Shown: positions 9,053 through 18,571 of the stretch, one piece after another | Position numbering within the stretch: position 1 is the stretch's first letter | How the letters are laid out: every line of letters starts with the position of its first letter | Origin: Brevundimonas sp. | Lineage (GTDB): Bacteria; Pseudomonadota; Alphaproteobacteria; Caulobacterales; Caulobacteraceae | Assembly (NCBI GenBank): GCA_027531145.1 | Contig: JAPZRF010000021.1 | Location: 1 to 64,000 of the forward strand | DNA: 64,000 nucleotides | Direction of reading: 5' to 3' | Notes under the pieces: generated by a model | What the model saw: only the letters and a program-made list of their open reading frames with translations | Told to the model about the DNA's origin: nothing | The model's database searches: none | Program-made: the position numbers and the translations under genes

Positions 9053-9507
9053 GGATCGCCCTGCCCAACGCGGCGGCCACGGAGGCCCTCGGCCGCGCCC
9101 TCGCCCCGCACCTCGCCGCCGGCGAGGCGGTGCTGCTGTCCGGACCTCTGGGGGCCGGCAAGTCGACCCTGGCCCGCGCCCTGATCCGGGTCCTGACCAC
9201 CCCCGACGAGGAGGTGCCCAGCCCGACCTTCGCCCTCGTCCAGCATTATGATGCCGAGCCGCCCGTGGCCCACTTCGACCTCTACCGGCTGGACCGGCCG
9301 GAAGAGGTCCGCGAGATCGGCCTGCTGGAGGCGCTCGATGACGGGGCCGTACTGGTTGAGTGGCCCGAACGGCTGGGCGGGGAGCTTGAGCGCTGGCTTG
9401 GGCCCGATCGCCTGACCGTGGCGATCACGTCCGACGGCAAGGGCCGGGCTGCGACCGTTTCCGGCGTAGGAAGATGGGAGATGAAGCTGCGTGATCTCCA
9501 TGTCTGA
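9049..9507 (+). CDS. tsaE: tRNA threonylcarbamoyladenosine biosynthesis ATPase TsaE
   Basis: TsaE (YjeE) is the P-loop ATPase that supports TsaB-TsaD in forming t6A37 on ANN-decoding tRNAs in the cytoplasm. The 152-residue product has Walker A GPLGAGKST near residue 35, the family block PSPTFALVQHY, HFDLYRL, and VEWPERL near the C-terminus. The length is typical. It overlaps the acyltransferase upstream by 4 nt and the kinase downstream by 8 nt. The order tsaE - phosphotransferase - nucleotidyltransferase - addB - addA is common in Alphaproteobacteria. Confidence 0.95.
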   Translation: MRIALPNAAATEALGRALAPHLAAGEAVLLSGPLGAGKSTLARALIRVLTTPDEEVPSPTFALVQHYDAEPPVAHFDLYRLDRPEEVREIGLLEALDDGAVLVEWPERLGGELERWLGPDRLTVAITSDGKGRAATVSGVGRWEMKLRDLHV

Positions 9508-10609
9508 CCCCCGTCCTGACGACGCCCGCGAGGCGGCCCGCCGCGCCTTCCTGGCCGGGGCGGGCCTGGCCGACGCCCGGCGCGCGCCGCTGCCCGGGGA
9601 CGCCTCGACGCGCCGCTACGAGCGCCTGACCCGGCCGGACGGGGTGTGTTTCCTGCTGATGGACCAGCCGCCGGCGGCGGAGAGCCGGCCGGCGGATCCG
9701 GCATGGGACGAAACCCGCCGCCGCGCCGAGGGCTGGAACGCTCTGGCCCGCTTGTCCGCCGGGCGCATCGAGGCCTTCGCTGCCGTCGCCGCCCACCTGC
9801 GGTCGCTCGGCCTGTCGGCTCCTGAGATCGTGGCGCTGGACCCCGGGGCAGGCCTGGCGGTGCTGGAGGACTTCGGCGACGATCTGTTCGCCCGGGTCAT
9901 CGCCGCCGGGACCGACGAACGTCCACTCTACTTCAGCGCCATCGAGGCCCTCGCCCGGCTGCACGCGGCCGGCGACCCGCCGGCGGTGATCGACGGCCCG
10001 GCCGGCCCCTGGCCGATCCTCGACTATGACGCTGTCGCCCTGCAGGCCGGGGCCGATCTGTTCGTCGAATGGCTGCCGCAGCTGGAGCCGCGCCTCAGGC
10101 TCGACGACGCGGCGACCGCCGCCTGGCGCACGGCCTGGGCTCCGGTCACGGCGCTGGGGGCCGAGGGCGCCCGCGTTCTGGCCCACCGCGACTATCACGC
10201 CGAGAACCTGATCTGGCTGCCCGGCCGTACCGGCCCGGCTCGAGCCGGCATGATCGACTTCCAGGACGCGGTTCGCGCCCACCCGGCCTGGGATCTGCAC
10301 TCCCTGCTGCAGGACGCCCGCCGCGACGTGGCAGCGGAGCTCGAGGCGGCGGCGCTGAAGCACTACTTCTCGCTGCGGCCGGAAGTGGACCGGGAGGCCT
10401 TTCGCGCCGCCTACGTCGGCCTCGCCGCCCTCAACGAGGCCCGCATACTCGGTATCTTCGCCCGCCTGATCGTGCGCGACGGCAAGCCCCGCTACGCCGC
10501 CTTCATGCCGCGCATGTGGGCCCATCTGCGCCGCAACCTGTCCGCGCCCGGGCTGGAGCCGGTCGCCGCCTGGGCCGCCGCCCACGTCCCGGCGGAGCTC
10601 GGCCGATGA
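9500..10609 (+). CDS. amgK: Anomeric MurNAc/GlcNAc kinase AmgK (aminoglycoside-phosphotransferase fold)
   Basis: The 369-residue product has the phosphotransferase fold. Key residues are visible in the catalytic loop LAHRDYHAENLIW and the metal-binding MIDFQDAV. The immediate neighbour is a MurU-type uridylyltransferase; together these define the AmgK-MurU route that converts MurNAc to MurNAc-1-P and then UDP-MurNAc. The route recycles peptidoglycan and bypasses the fosfomycin-sensitive de novo steps. I use ATG 9500, which overlaps the tsaE stop; a GTG at 9491 would add three residues. The stop overlaps the murU ATG by 4 nt. The substrate assignment rests on the gene pair more than on residues. 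Confidence 0.82.
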   Translation: MSDPRPDDAREAARRAFLAGAGLADARRAPLPGDASTRRYERLTRPDGVCFLLMDQPPAAESRPADPAWDETRRRAEGWNALARLSAGRIEAFAAVAAHLRSLGLSAPEIVALDPGAGLAVLEDFGDDLFARVIAAGTDERPLYFSAIEALARLHAAGDPPAVIDGPAGPWPILDYDAVALQAGADLFVEWLPQLEPRLRLDDAATAAWRTAWAPVTALGAEGARVLAHRDYHAENLIWLPGRTGPARAGMIDFQDAVRAHPAWDLHSLLQDARRDVAAELEAAALKHYFSLRPEVDREAFRAAYVGLAALNEARILGIFARLIVRDGKPRYAAFMPRMWAHLRRNLSAPGLEPVAAWAAAHVPAELGR

Positions 10610-11331
10610 GCTGCCAGATCCCGGGCCCGACACGCGCCATGGTGCTGGCCGCCGGCCTCGGCACCCGCATGCGCCCCCTCACCGCCGACCGGCCCAAGGC
10701 CCTCGTCGAGGTCGGCGGCCGGGCCCTGATCGATCATGTGCTGGACCGGCTCGCCGCCACCGGCGTCACCGACGCCGTGGTCAATGTCCACTGGTTCGCC
10801 GACCGGCTGGAGGGCCACCTCGCCGGCCGCGCCGCCCCCCGAATCGTCATCTCCGACGAGCGCACCGAGTTGCTCGAGACTGGCGGCGGGCTGAAGAAGG
10901 CCCGGCCCCTGCTGGGCGATGCTCCGGTGTTCGTGGCCAATATCGACAGTGTCTGGATCGATCGCGGCGACGCCCTCGGCGACCTCATCCGCCTGTGGGA
11001 CCCGGCGCGTATGGACGCCGCCCTGCTGCTGGCCCGGCGCGAGGGCTCGATCGGCTTCGAGGGGGCCGGCGACCTGTTCATGGTCGGCGATGGCCGCCTG
11101 ATCTTCCGCGGCGACGCCCCGAGCGCGCCCTTTGCCTACATGGGCGTGCACATCACCCGGCCGCAGGTGGTCGACGACGGCCCCGAGGGCCCGTTCTCGC
11201 TCAGCCGCGTCTGGCGCCGGCTGGCGGATCAGGGCCGGCTGTTTGGCACGGTGCTGGACGGCGACTGGATGCACGTCGGCGATCCAGGGTCCCGCGACGC
11301 CGCAGAGTCGAGGCTGGCGGAAACGGGATGA
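10606..11331 (+). CDS. murU: N-acetylmuramate alpha-1-phosphate uridylyltransferase MurU
   Basis: This 241-residue nucleotidyltransferase makes UDP-MurNAc from MurNAc-1-P and UTP. The pyrophosphorylase signature MVLAAGLGTRMRPLTADRPK lies at residues ~12-31, followed by KALVEV, the ETGGG loop near residue 88, and a metal-site Asp in VANIDSVW. The short length fits MurU better than glucose-1-P transferases. It is coupled by ATGA overlaps to amgK upstream and addB downstream. Confidence 0.85.
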   Translation: MSCQIPGPTRAMVLAAGLGTRMRPLTADRPKALVEVGGRALIDHVLDRLAATGVTDAVVNVHWFADRLEGHLAGRAAPRIVISDERTELLETGGGLKKARPLLGDAPVFVANIDSVWIDRGDALGDLIRLWDPARMDAALLLARREGSIGFEGAGDLFMVGDGRLIFRGDAPSAPFAYMGVHITRPQVVDDGPEGPFSLSRVWRRLADQGRLFGTVLDGDWMHVGDPGSRDAAESRLAETG

Positions 11332-14300
11332 GCCGCTTCGACCCGTTCACCCTGCCCGGGCCGCGCTGGTGGGCGGTCGCCGCCCACCGGCCGTTCCTGC
11401 GCGACGTGGCGGCGGGTCTGCTCGACTGGCTCGGCCCCGAGCCGCCCGAGCGCCTCACCGACCTGCTGGTACTGCTGCCCAACCGGCGCGCCGCCCGCGC
11501 CTTCACCGCCGCCCTGGCCGAGGTTTCGGACCGCCCGGTGCTGCTGCCCCAGGTGCGGCCGCTCGGCGATCTGGAGGCCGACGAGCCGCCCTTCGCGCCG
11601 GCGGCGCTGGAGCTTGACCTGCCGCCGCCGCTGGACCCGCTCACCCGCCGCTTCGAGCTGGCCGCCCTGGCGGCGCGACTGATGGATCAGCCCGCCCCGG
11701 TCGGTGCCCTGGCGCTGGGCGAGGCGCTCGGCCGCTTCCTCGACGCCGTCTATCTGGAGGAGGTCGAGCGACCGGAACGGGTCGTCGATCTGGTCGAGGC
11801 CGACCTCGCCGAACACTGGCGCGAGGCCGCCCGTCTGCTGAGCGGGGCGCTGGAGCTATGGCCGAAGCGGCTGGCCGAGCTGGGTGCCAGCGACCCGTCG
11901 CGGCGGCGAGCGGCCCTGCTGCGCCGGCTCGCCGCCCACTGGGACGCGCAGCCGCCGGCCCATCCGGTGATCGCCGCCGGCTCGACCGGCACCCTGCCCG
12001 CCGCCGCCGCGGTGCTGGCTGCCGTCGCCCGCGCGCCGCAGGGAGCGGTGATCCTCCCCGGCCTCGATCTCGACCTCCCCGACGCGGTCTGGGACCAGAT
12101 CGAGGATCAGCACCCCCAGGCGGCGCTCAAGACCCTGCTCGACCGGCATGAGGTGGCCCGGGCGGACGTCCGCAACTGGCCGACCCCCGCCGGCGCGGAG
12201 CCCGAGGCCCGGCGCGGCCGCGCCCGCCAGCGCCTGCTCAACGAGGCCCTGCGTCCGGCCGAGGCCACCGACGCCTGGCGCGGCGCCATCCGCGACTGGC
12301 GCGCCCGCGAGGCCGGCAGCGGCCGCGACCCGGTGGAGGAGGGGCTGGCGGGACTTACGGTCCTGATCGCCCGCCACGAGGACGAGGCGGCCGCCGCCAT
12401 CGCCGTAAAGATGCGCGAAACGCTGGAGACGCCGGGCCTGACCTGCGCCCTTGTCACCCCTGACCTGGAGCTCTCGCGCCGGGTCGTGGCCCGGCTCGGC
12501 CGCTGGGGCGTGAAGCCCGACGTCTCGGCCGGGGTGGCGCTGGACCAGACCCCGGCCGGCAGCCTCGTCGAACTGGCCGCCCGCTGGCTGGCCGAGCCCC
12601 TGTCGCCGCAGCTGATCCTGGCGGCGCTCAAGCATCCCCTGACCGTCCTGCCCGGCACCCCCGAGGCGCTCGAGGGCCGTGACGCGCTGGAGGCGGCGGC
12701 CCTGCGCGGGGCCCCGCCGCGCGACCTCGCCGACCTGAGGAAGCGGCTGCAGGCGGCGCGCCAGCCGGACCGGCGCGGCCGCCCGACGCCGGACTGGAAG
12801 CTGGCGCAACTGGCCCGCGCCGGGGATCTGGTCACGGCGCTGGAGGCCGCCCTCGCCGCCGCCCGCGCCCCCTTCGTCGCCGATGAAGCCCCGGCGGATT
12901 CGGCGACCCGCGCCCTTGTCGGCCTGGTCGAGACCCTCGCCGGGGCCGAGGCCTGGTCCGGGGCCGACGGCGAGGCCGCCGCTGCCCTGCTGACCCGGCT
13001 GATCGACGCCGGGCCGGCGCTGGGCCCCGTCGGACGCGCCGCCCTGCCGGCGCTGGTTCGCGAGTTGCTGGCCGCCGAGCCGATCCGCCAGGGCGGGGCC
13101 ACCCACCCGCGCCTGCGCATTCTCGGAGCCATCGAGGCCCGGCTGGTGCGCGCCGGTGTGATGATCCTCGCGGGGCTGGAGGAAGGCGTCTGGCCCGCCG
13201 GTCCGCAGGTCGATCCCTTCCTGTCGCGCGCCATGCGCAAGGCCCTGTCCCTCCCCGCGCCCGAGCGCCGGCTGGGCCAGACCGCCCAGGACTTCGTCCA
13301 GGCCGCCGCCGCCCCGGACGTCACCCTGGTGCATATCGAGCGCCGAGGCACTCAGCCGACCGTGCGCTCGCGCTGGCTCTGGCGGCTGGAGATGATGGCG
13401 CTGGGGGCGAACGCCGCCCCGGCCGTCGACACGGCGACCCTGGCCCTGGCCCGCGCCCTCGACGCCCCGGCCGACGCGGCGCAGCTGGCCCCGCGCCCGG
13501 CACCCCGGCCCCCGCTCGCGCGCCGACCGACCAGTCTCTACGTCACCGCCGTCGAGCGCTGGGTGCGCGACCCCTACGCCATCTACGCCCGCTACATCCT
13601 CGGGCTGGAGCGGTTGCGCCGGCCCGGCGAGGCCTTCGCCGCGGCCGTCCGGGGCGATGTGGTGCATGCCGCCATCGAGCGGCTGGCGCTGGAGCATCCG
13701 GACACCCTGCCCCTGGACGCCGCAGCCCGGCTGGAACGCGACATCCTCCGGGGGCTGGCCGAGGCTGGCTTCGCCCCGGCCGCGCTGGCGCGCGAGCAGG
13801 TGCTGGCTCGCGCCATGGCCGGCTGGCTGGCCGACTTCGAGGCCCGCCGCCGCCGCCCCGGCGTGATCCGCGCGGTGGAGGCGCAAGGCACCCTGACCCT
13901 CGACATCGCCGGTGCCCCCTTCACCCTCAAGGCCCGGGCCGACCGCATCGAGATCGCCGACGGCCGCGCCACGGTGCTGGATTTCAAGACCGGCCAGGAG
14001 CCCAACCGCAAGGTGGTGGCCGCCGGCTTCGCGCCCCAGCTGACCCTGACCGCCGCCATCCTGCAGGCCGGGGGCTTCCCCGACCTGCCGTCGGCCCCGC
14101 CGGAGGCCCTGACCTATGTCCGCCTCACCGGCCGCGGCGAGATCGGCAAGGTGGTCGAGGTCGGCGCGCCCACCGGCAAGGACCCGCGCACGGCGGAGGA
14201 TCTGGCGGCCGGGGCGCTGGACGGTCTGCGCCACCGGGTCGAGGTGTTCCGCAATCCGGACACCCCCTATCTGTCGTGGACCGCGCCTCAATTCGCCCGG

Positions 14301-14387
14301 GGGCTCGACGGCGATTACGACGTGCTGGCGCGCGTGTGGGAGTGGCGCGTGGTCGGCGAGGACAGCGCCACCGAGGAGGCGTCATGA
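11328..14387 (+). CDS. addB: Double-strand break repair protein AddB
   Basis: This 1019-residue protein is the alphaproteobacterial AddB subunit of the AddAB helicase-nuclease, which processes broken DNA ends for RecA-dependent repair. The N-terminus carries LVLLPNRRAARAF in the position of a degenerate Walker A, and a UvrD-like core follows. The C-terminus has a RecB-type nuclease domain with YVTAVERWVRDPYAIYARY and the catalytic TVLDFKTGQ. No clear four-cysteine iron-sulphur signature is visible. Its start overlaps the murU stop and its stop overlaps the addA ATG, so stoichiometric expression with AddA is likely. Confidence 0.94.
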   Translation: MSRFDPFTLPGPRWWAVAAHRPFLRDVAAGLLDWLGPEPPERLTDLLVLLPNRRAARAFTAALAEVSDRPVLLPQVRPLGDLEADEPPFAPAALELDLPPPLDPLTRRFELAALAARLMDQPAPVGALALGEALGRFLDAVYLEEVERPERVVDLVEADLAEHWREAARLLSGALELWPKRLAELGASDPSRRRAALLRRLAAHWDAQPPAHPVIAAGSTGTLPAAAAVLAAVARAPQGAVILPGLDLDLPDAVWDQIEDQHPQAALKTLLDRHEVARADVRNWPTPAGAEPEARRGRARQRLLNEALRPAEATDAWRGAIRDWRAREAGSGRDPVEEGLAGLTVLIARHEDEAAAAIAVKMRETLETPGLTCALVTPDLELSRRVVARLGRWGVKPDVSAGVALDQTPAGSLVELAARWLAEPLSPQLILAALKHPLTVLPGTPEALEGRDALEAAALRGAPPRDLADLRKRLQAARQPDRRGRPTPDWKLAQLARAGDLVTALEAALAAARAPFVADEAPADSATRALVGLVETLAGAEAWSGADGEAAAALLTRLIDAGPALGPVGRAALPALVRELLAAEPIRQGGATHPRLRILGAIEARLVRAGVMILAGLEEGVWPAGPQVDPFLSRAMRKALSLPAPERRLGQTAQDFVQAAAAPDVTLVHIERRGTQPTVRSRWLWRLEMMALGANAAPAVDTATLALARALDAPADAAQLAPRPAPRPPLARRPTSLYVTAVERWVRDPYAIYARYILGLERLRRPGEAFAAAVRGDVVHAAIERLALEHPDTLPLDAAARLERDILRGLAEAGFAPAALAREQVLARAMAGWLADFEARRRRPGVIRAVEAQGTLTLDIAGAPFTLKARADRIEIADGRATVLDFKTGQEPNRKVVAAGFAPQLTLTAAILQAGGFPDLPSAPPEALTYVRLTGRGEIGKVVEVGAPTGKDPRTAEDLAAGALDGLRHRVEVFRNPDTPYLSWTAPQFARGLDGDYDVLARVWEWRVVGEDSATEEAS

Positions 14388-17300
14388 TCGCGCCCCTCAC
14401 GGTCGACTCCCTGAGAATCGACCCCCAGCGCCTCGCCGCCGATCCGGCCCTGTCGGTGTTCGTCGCCGCCAACGCCGGCTCGGGCAAGACCACCACCCTG
14501 GTCAACCGCGTGGCCCGGCTGCTGCTGACCGGGGTCGAGCCCGGCGCCATCCTGTGCGTGACCTACACCAAGGCCGCCGCCGCCGAGATGCAGGGCCGGC
14601 TGTTCGACCAGCTGGGCAAATGGGCCCTGATGGGGGACCCGGAGCTGCGGCGGACACTGTTCGACCTGGACGGGCGCGATCCGGAGCGCATCGCCGACAC
14701 GACCCTCGCCGCCGCCCGCCGCCTGTTCGCCCGGGCGCTGGAGACGCCGGGCGGGCTGAAGATCCAGACCCTGCACGCCCTGTGCGAGGCCCTGCTACGC
14801 CGCTTCCCGCTGGAGGCCGGTGTCTCGCCGCGCTTCGAGGTGCTGGAGGACGCCCGCGCCCGGGCCCTGTCGCGCCAGGCCCGCGAGGACCTCGCCGACG
14901 CGGTCCTCGCCGACCCTGAAGGCCCGGTCGCCCGGGCCTTCAACACCCTGGTGGCGACCCTCGACCACGCCCGCTTCGAAAGCCTGCTGCAGCAGCTGGA
15001 AGACCGGCGCGGCGAGCTGCTGGCCTGGCTGGACGCCATCGACGAGGGGACGGCACCGACCCCGTTCGACCTCACTCGCGCCGATCCGGCGCGGAACGAG
15101 GCCGCGCTGGAGGCCGACTTCCTCGCCGGCATCGACCCGGAAACCTGGCGCAGCTGCGCCGAGGCTCTCGCCGACGGGTCCAGCCGCGATCGTGAGCTCG
15201 CCGCGGCCATGCATGCGGCGGAACCGACGTGGAGCCACACCGCCATGCAGGCGGTGTTCTGTACCGACAAGGGTGAACTGCGCGCGGAGAGTCGGCTCGG
15301 CACCAAGGCCATTCCCGACACCGTGCGTACGCGCCTGCTCGGCTGGCAGGCGGCCTGGGACAAGACGCGCCAGGCCCTCGCCGCCTGGCGCGCCGCCGAC
15401 CTGACGCAGAAGGTGCTGACCCTCGCGAAGGTCCACGCCAACCTCTACGAGGCGGCCAAGGCCCGCGCCGGGGCGCTCGACTTCGCCGACCTGATCCACC
15501 GCACGGTCGAGCTGCTGACCTGCCGGGCCACCTCGGCCTGGGTGCTCTACAAGCTCGACGGCGGCCTGCGCCACGTCCTCGTCGACGAGGCCCAGGACAC
15601 GGCCCCGGAGCAGTGGGACATCATCCGCGCCCTGACCGACGACTTCTTCACCGGGCCGGACGACCCGCGCACCCTCTTCGCCGTCGGCGACGAGAAGCAG
15701 TCGATCTACGCCTTCCAGGGCGCGCGGCCCGAGCGGCTGATGCAGGAGGGCCGGGCGTACCAGGATCGCGTCGAGGCCTCGGGCCAGCGCTTCGCCTTCG
15801 CCCCCCTCGCCACCTCCTGGCGCTCCACGCCGCAGGTGCTGGCGTTTGTCGACCAGCTGTTCGGTGCCGACCCGGCGCGCAGCCGCGCCCTCAGCCCCGA
15901 CACCGGCGACCGGCCGCATCACCGCCCGGCCCGCCGCGATCCCGGCTGCGTCGAGCTCTGGCCCATCTACCAGGAGCCCGCCACGGTCGAGCGCGACAGC
16001 TGGCTCGACCCGGTGGACGCCGAGGGCAAAGGCAGCGCCCGCCAGCGGCTGGCCCGCGACATCGCCCGGGAGATCGTCCGCCAGGTCCGCGACGGGGTGG
16101 CGGTGCAGGATCCGCGGGACCGCAAACTGCGCCCTTGCGGCTACGGCGACTTCCTCATCCTGGTGCGCAAGCGCGACGCCCTGTTCGAGGAGATCATCCG
16201 CGCCCTCAAGCGCGAGGGGGCCCCGGTGGCCGGGGCCGACCGCCTGAATCTCGGCGAGCACATCGCCTTCCGCGACCTGCTCGCCCTCATGCGTTTCGCC
16301 CTCTACCCCCACGACGACCTGTCGCTGGCGGAGATCCTGCGCGGTCCGTTCTGCGACGTCGACGAGGACTCCCTCTACGCCCTGGCTGGGGCGGATCAGG
16401 CGCGGCCGTCTCTGTGGCGGGCCCTGCGCGATCGAGCGCGAGAGCGCGCCGAATGGGGCGCGGCCCTGACCCTGCTGCTGGCGGCGCGGGCGGCGGCGAA
16501 CGGCGGCCCCTTCGCCTTCGTCACCACCCTGCTGGAGCGGGTCGACGCCGGCGGCCGCACGGGCCGGGCCCGGCTGCTGGCCCGCCTCGGGGCCGAGGCC
16601 GCCGAAGTCATCGAGGAGACCCTTAGCCAGTGCCTGCGCCTCGAGCGCGAGGGCGTCACCGACCTGGAGGGCGCGCTCGGCCGGCTCGAAACCACCGAGA
16701 TCGAGGTCAAGCGCGAGCTGGAGGGCCCGCGCGGCGAGGTCCGCATCATGACCGTGCACGGGGCCAAGGGGCTGGAGGCCCCGGTGGTGATTCTGCCCGA
16801 CACCACCGGCCGAAGCGGCGGTGCCGCGCCCCTGATGGTCCCGGCCGTGGCCGACGACGGCGAGACCGAGGTTGGCTGGCTGGTCTGCCTGGAGTCGAAG
16901 ACCGGGGAGTGCGAAGCCCTCAAGCGCGCCCGCGCGCGGCGCGAGCAGCGGGTCGAGGCCGAGTCCCTCCGGCTGCTCTACGTCGCCCTGACCCGGGCGC
17001 GCGACCGCCTGATCCTCGCCGGGCGCCGGCCGGCCACCCGGGGCCCGCCGGACAAGAGCTGGTGGACGGCCCTGTGCCAGACCCTCGAGACCCTCGAGAC
17101 GACACCGGGCGACGGTCCGGAGGGCGCTCTGCGCTTCGGCCCCGCCCCGATACGGCTGGCCCCGGAGGCGGCGCAGCCGGCGGCCGCCGCGGCCAACCTG
17201 CCCACCTGGGCTGTCACCCCGCTGGCACCCGAGCGCGCCGCGCGGGTGCTGGCACCCTCGCGCCTCGCCCCGCTCAGGGGACAGGCGGCACCGTCGCCGC

Positions 17301-17845
17301 TGGTCGCCGCCGGCGGGGGCTGGGGAGCCGGCGCCCTCGGCCGCTTCGGCCGCGGGGCCCTGATCCACCGCCTGCTGGAGCGCCTGCCCGACCTGCCGCC
17401 GGCCGCCTGGCGGTCGGGTGCCGCCGCCCTGCTGACCCGCGCCCCGGGGGTTTCGCCCGAGGCCGCCGCCGAGATCACCGCGGCGGCTCTCGGGGTGCTG
17501 GAGGATCCGCGCTTCGCCGGGGTGTTCGGCCCCGGCTCGCGCGCCGAGGCGGCCCTGGCCGGCCGCGTCCCGGGCCTGCCCGCCGCCATCGACGGCCGGA
17601 TCGACCGCCTGGTCATCACCCCGGACCGGGTGCTGATCGTCGACTTCAAGACCCGCCGTCCGGCCCCGGACCGGGTCGAGGACGTCGAGCCCGCCTACGT
17701 CCTGCAGCTGGCCCTGTATCGCGCGGTTCTGACCGGGCTCTATCCTGGCCGGACGGTCGAGGCGGCGCTCGTCTGGACCGACGGGCCCAGCCTGATGCCG
17801 GTTCCGGCCCCGCTGATGGACGCGGCGATCGCTGACCTCGGTTGA
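14384..17845 (+). CDS. addA: Double-strand break repair helicase-nuclease AddA
   Basis: This 1153-residue protein is the UvrD/Rep-type helicase and nuclease subunit of AddAB. Walker A AGSGKTTTLV (residues 31-40) and TYTKAAAAEM lie near the N-terminus. The helicase motifs DEAQDTAPEQWDI, VGDEKQSIYAFQGA, VHGAKGLEAPVVILPD and LYVALTRARDRL follow in order. The C-terminal PD-(D/E)XK nuclease has RIDRLV and VLIVDFKTRRP. The start is fixed by the ATGA overlap with addB. Length and order are normal. trxA follows 87 bp later with its own Shine-Dalgarno. Confidence 0.96.
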   Translation: MIAPLTVDSLRIDPQRLAADPALSVFVAANAGSGKTTTLVNRVARLLLTGVEPGAILCVTYTKAAAAEMQGRLFDQLGKWALMGDPELRRTLFDLDGRDPERIADTTLAAARRLFARALETPGGLKIQTLHALCEALLRRFPLEAGVSPRFEVLEDARARALSRQAREDLADAVLADPEGPVARAFNTLVATLDHARFESLLQQLEDRRGELLAWLDAIDEGTAPTPFDLTRADPARNEAALEADFLAGIDPETWRSCAEALADGSSRDRELAAAMHAAEPTWSHTAMQAVFCTDKGELRAESRLGTKAIPDTVRTRLLGWQAAWDKTRQALAAWRAADLTQKVLTLAKVHANLYEAAKARAGALDFADLIHRTVELLTCRATSAWVLYKLDGGLRHVLVDEAQDTAPEQWDIIRALTDDFFTGPDDPRTLFAVGDEKQSIYAFQGARPERLMQEGRAYQDRVEASGQRFAFAPLATSWRSTPQVLAFVDQLFGADPARSRALSPDTGDRPHHRPARRDPGCVELWPIYQEPATVERDSWLDPVDAEGKGSARQRLARDIAREIVRQVRDGVAVQDPRDRKLRPCGYGDFLILVRKRDALFEEIIRALKREGAPVAGADRLNLGEHIAFRDLLALMRFALYPHDDLSLAEILRGPFCDVDEDSLYALAGADQARPSLWRALRDRARERAEWGAALTLLLAARAAANGGPFAFVTTLLERVDAGGRTGRARLLARLGAEAAEVIEETLSQCLRLEREGVTDLEGALGRLETTEIEVKRELEGPRGEVRIMTVHGAKGLEAPVVILPDTTGRSGGAAPLMVPAVADDGETEVGWLVCLESKTGECEALKRARARREQRVEAESLRLLYVALTRARDRLILAGRRPATRGPPDKSWWTALCQTLETLETTPGDGPEGALRFGPAPIRLAPEAAQPAAAAANLPTWAVTPLAPERAARVLAPSRLAPLRGQAAPSPLVAAGGGWGAGALGRFGRGALIHRLLERLPDLPPAAWRSGAAALLTRAPGVSPEAAAEITAAALGVLEDPRFAGVFGPGSRAEAALAGRVPGLPAAIDGRIDRLVITPDRVLIVDFKTRRPAPDRVEDVEPAYVLQLALYRAVLTGLYPGRTVEAALVWTDGPSLMPVPAPLMDAAIADLG

Positions 17846-17932
17846 TTTCCGGCGAGGGGTCCGCCACCTGTGGGGACGACCCTCGACCCGGGGCCGCAAG
17901 GCGCGCCCCTCGCCATTGCAGAAGGACGACAC

Positions 17933-18274
17933 ATGGCCACCCTCAAGGTCACCGACGACAGCTTTGACAGCGAAGTGCTGCAGGCCGGCCGGCCCGTGCT
18001 GGTCGATTTCTGGGCCGAGTGGTGCGGGCCCTGCAAGCAGATCGGCCCGGCCCTGGAACAGATCTCCGACGAGCTGGCCGGTCAGGTGACCATCGCCAAG
18101 CTCAATATCGACGATTCCCCCATGACCCCCTCCCGCCTGGGGGTGAAGGGCATCCCGACCCTGATGCTGTTCAAGGACGGCCAGATGGCCTCGATGAAGG
18201 TCGGTGCCCTGCCCAAGGGCAAGATCGTCGAGTGGCTGGCCGAGGCCGGGGTCGCCGCGCCCGGTCAGGGCTGA
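17933..18274 (+). CDS. trxA: Thioredoxin
   Basis: This is a 113-residue classical cytoplasmic thioredoxin. The active site WCGPCK has its redox cysteines at residues 31 and 34, and the conserved cis-proline segment reads GIPTLMLFKDG. It reduces protein disulphides with electrons from thioredoxin reductase. The ATG at 17933 follows GAAGGA at good spacing. Downstream of addA is its usual position in Caulobacterales. Confidence 0.96.
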   Translation: MATLKVTDDSFDSEVLQAGRPVLVDFWAEWCGPCKQIGPALEQISDELAGQVTIAKLNIDDSPMTPSRLGVKGIPTLMLFKDGQMASMKVGALPKGKIVEWLAEAGVAAPGQG

Positions 18275-18341
18275 CGCCCGCCGTCCGCCACCAGCGACAA
18301 TGGGGCGGCCCGGCGGCACGTCCCTCTTCGTTCAGCGCCAG

Positions 18342-18383
18342 TCGATGGCTCAGGGTCGATGGCCCAGGGTCGATGGTCCCCGG
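18342..18383. repeat. 14-bp tandem repeat, three copies
   Basis: TCGATGGCTCAGGG, TCGATGGCCCAGGG and TCGATGGTCCCCGG follow each other directly. The third copy is degenerate. They lie at the 3' side of the decayed GlsB-like gene. Confidence 0.7.
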
Positions 18384-18388
18384 ACCGC

Positions 18389-18526
18389 GCGGCGCTTGAA
18401 CAGCCCTGCGATGAACAGCAGGATCACCGCGCCGGGCGTGGCCACGATAAGGGTGACGAGGCTAGAGCCGCCGGACTCCACGTCCGGAAGGTTGGCGGTG
18501 GGGAAGCCGCCGAGGATGGCCCCTCG
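18389..18526 (-). pseudogene. GlsB/YeaQ/YmgE-like membrane protein, C-terminal remnant
   Basis: About 46 residues, from GAILGGFPTANLPD to SLVTLIVATPGAVILLFIAG and a basic end LFKRR, resemble the second half of small GlsB/YeaQ (transglycosylase-associated) stress membrane proteins, which are about 80-90 residues. The expected first two helices are not encoded upstream in this frame. The downstream frame runs into the 14-bp repeats. I read it as a decayed gene. A frameshift in the sequence could give the same picture. Confidence 0.4.
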
Positions 18527-18546
18527 GGACAGGCCCGACGATGAAA

Positions 18547-18571
18547 GGGCTGTAGGGTTATGACCTAGCCC
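18547..18571 (-). terminator. Possible terminator of the small ORF
   Basis: On the minus strand GGGCT (18571-18567) pairs with AGCCC (18551-18547), extended by inner GG/CC pairs, and TTTC follows. It overlaps the stop of the 43-residue ORF. The stem is short. Confidence 0.35.

Noticed and set aside
11856..14291. An 811-codon minus-strand frame
   Set aside because: It is antisense to addB and lacks motifs.
14795..18319. A 1174-codon minus-strand open frame across addA and trxA
   Set aside because: It is antisense to well-supported AddA and thioredoxin genes and has no family features.
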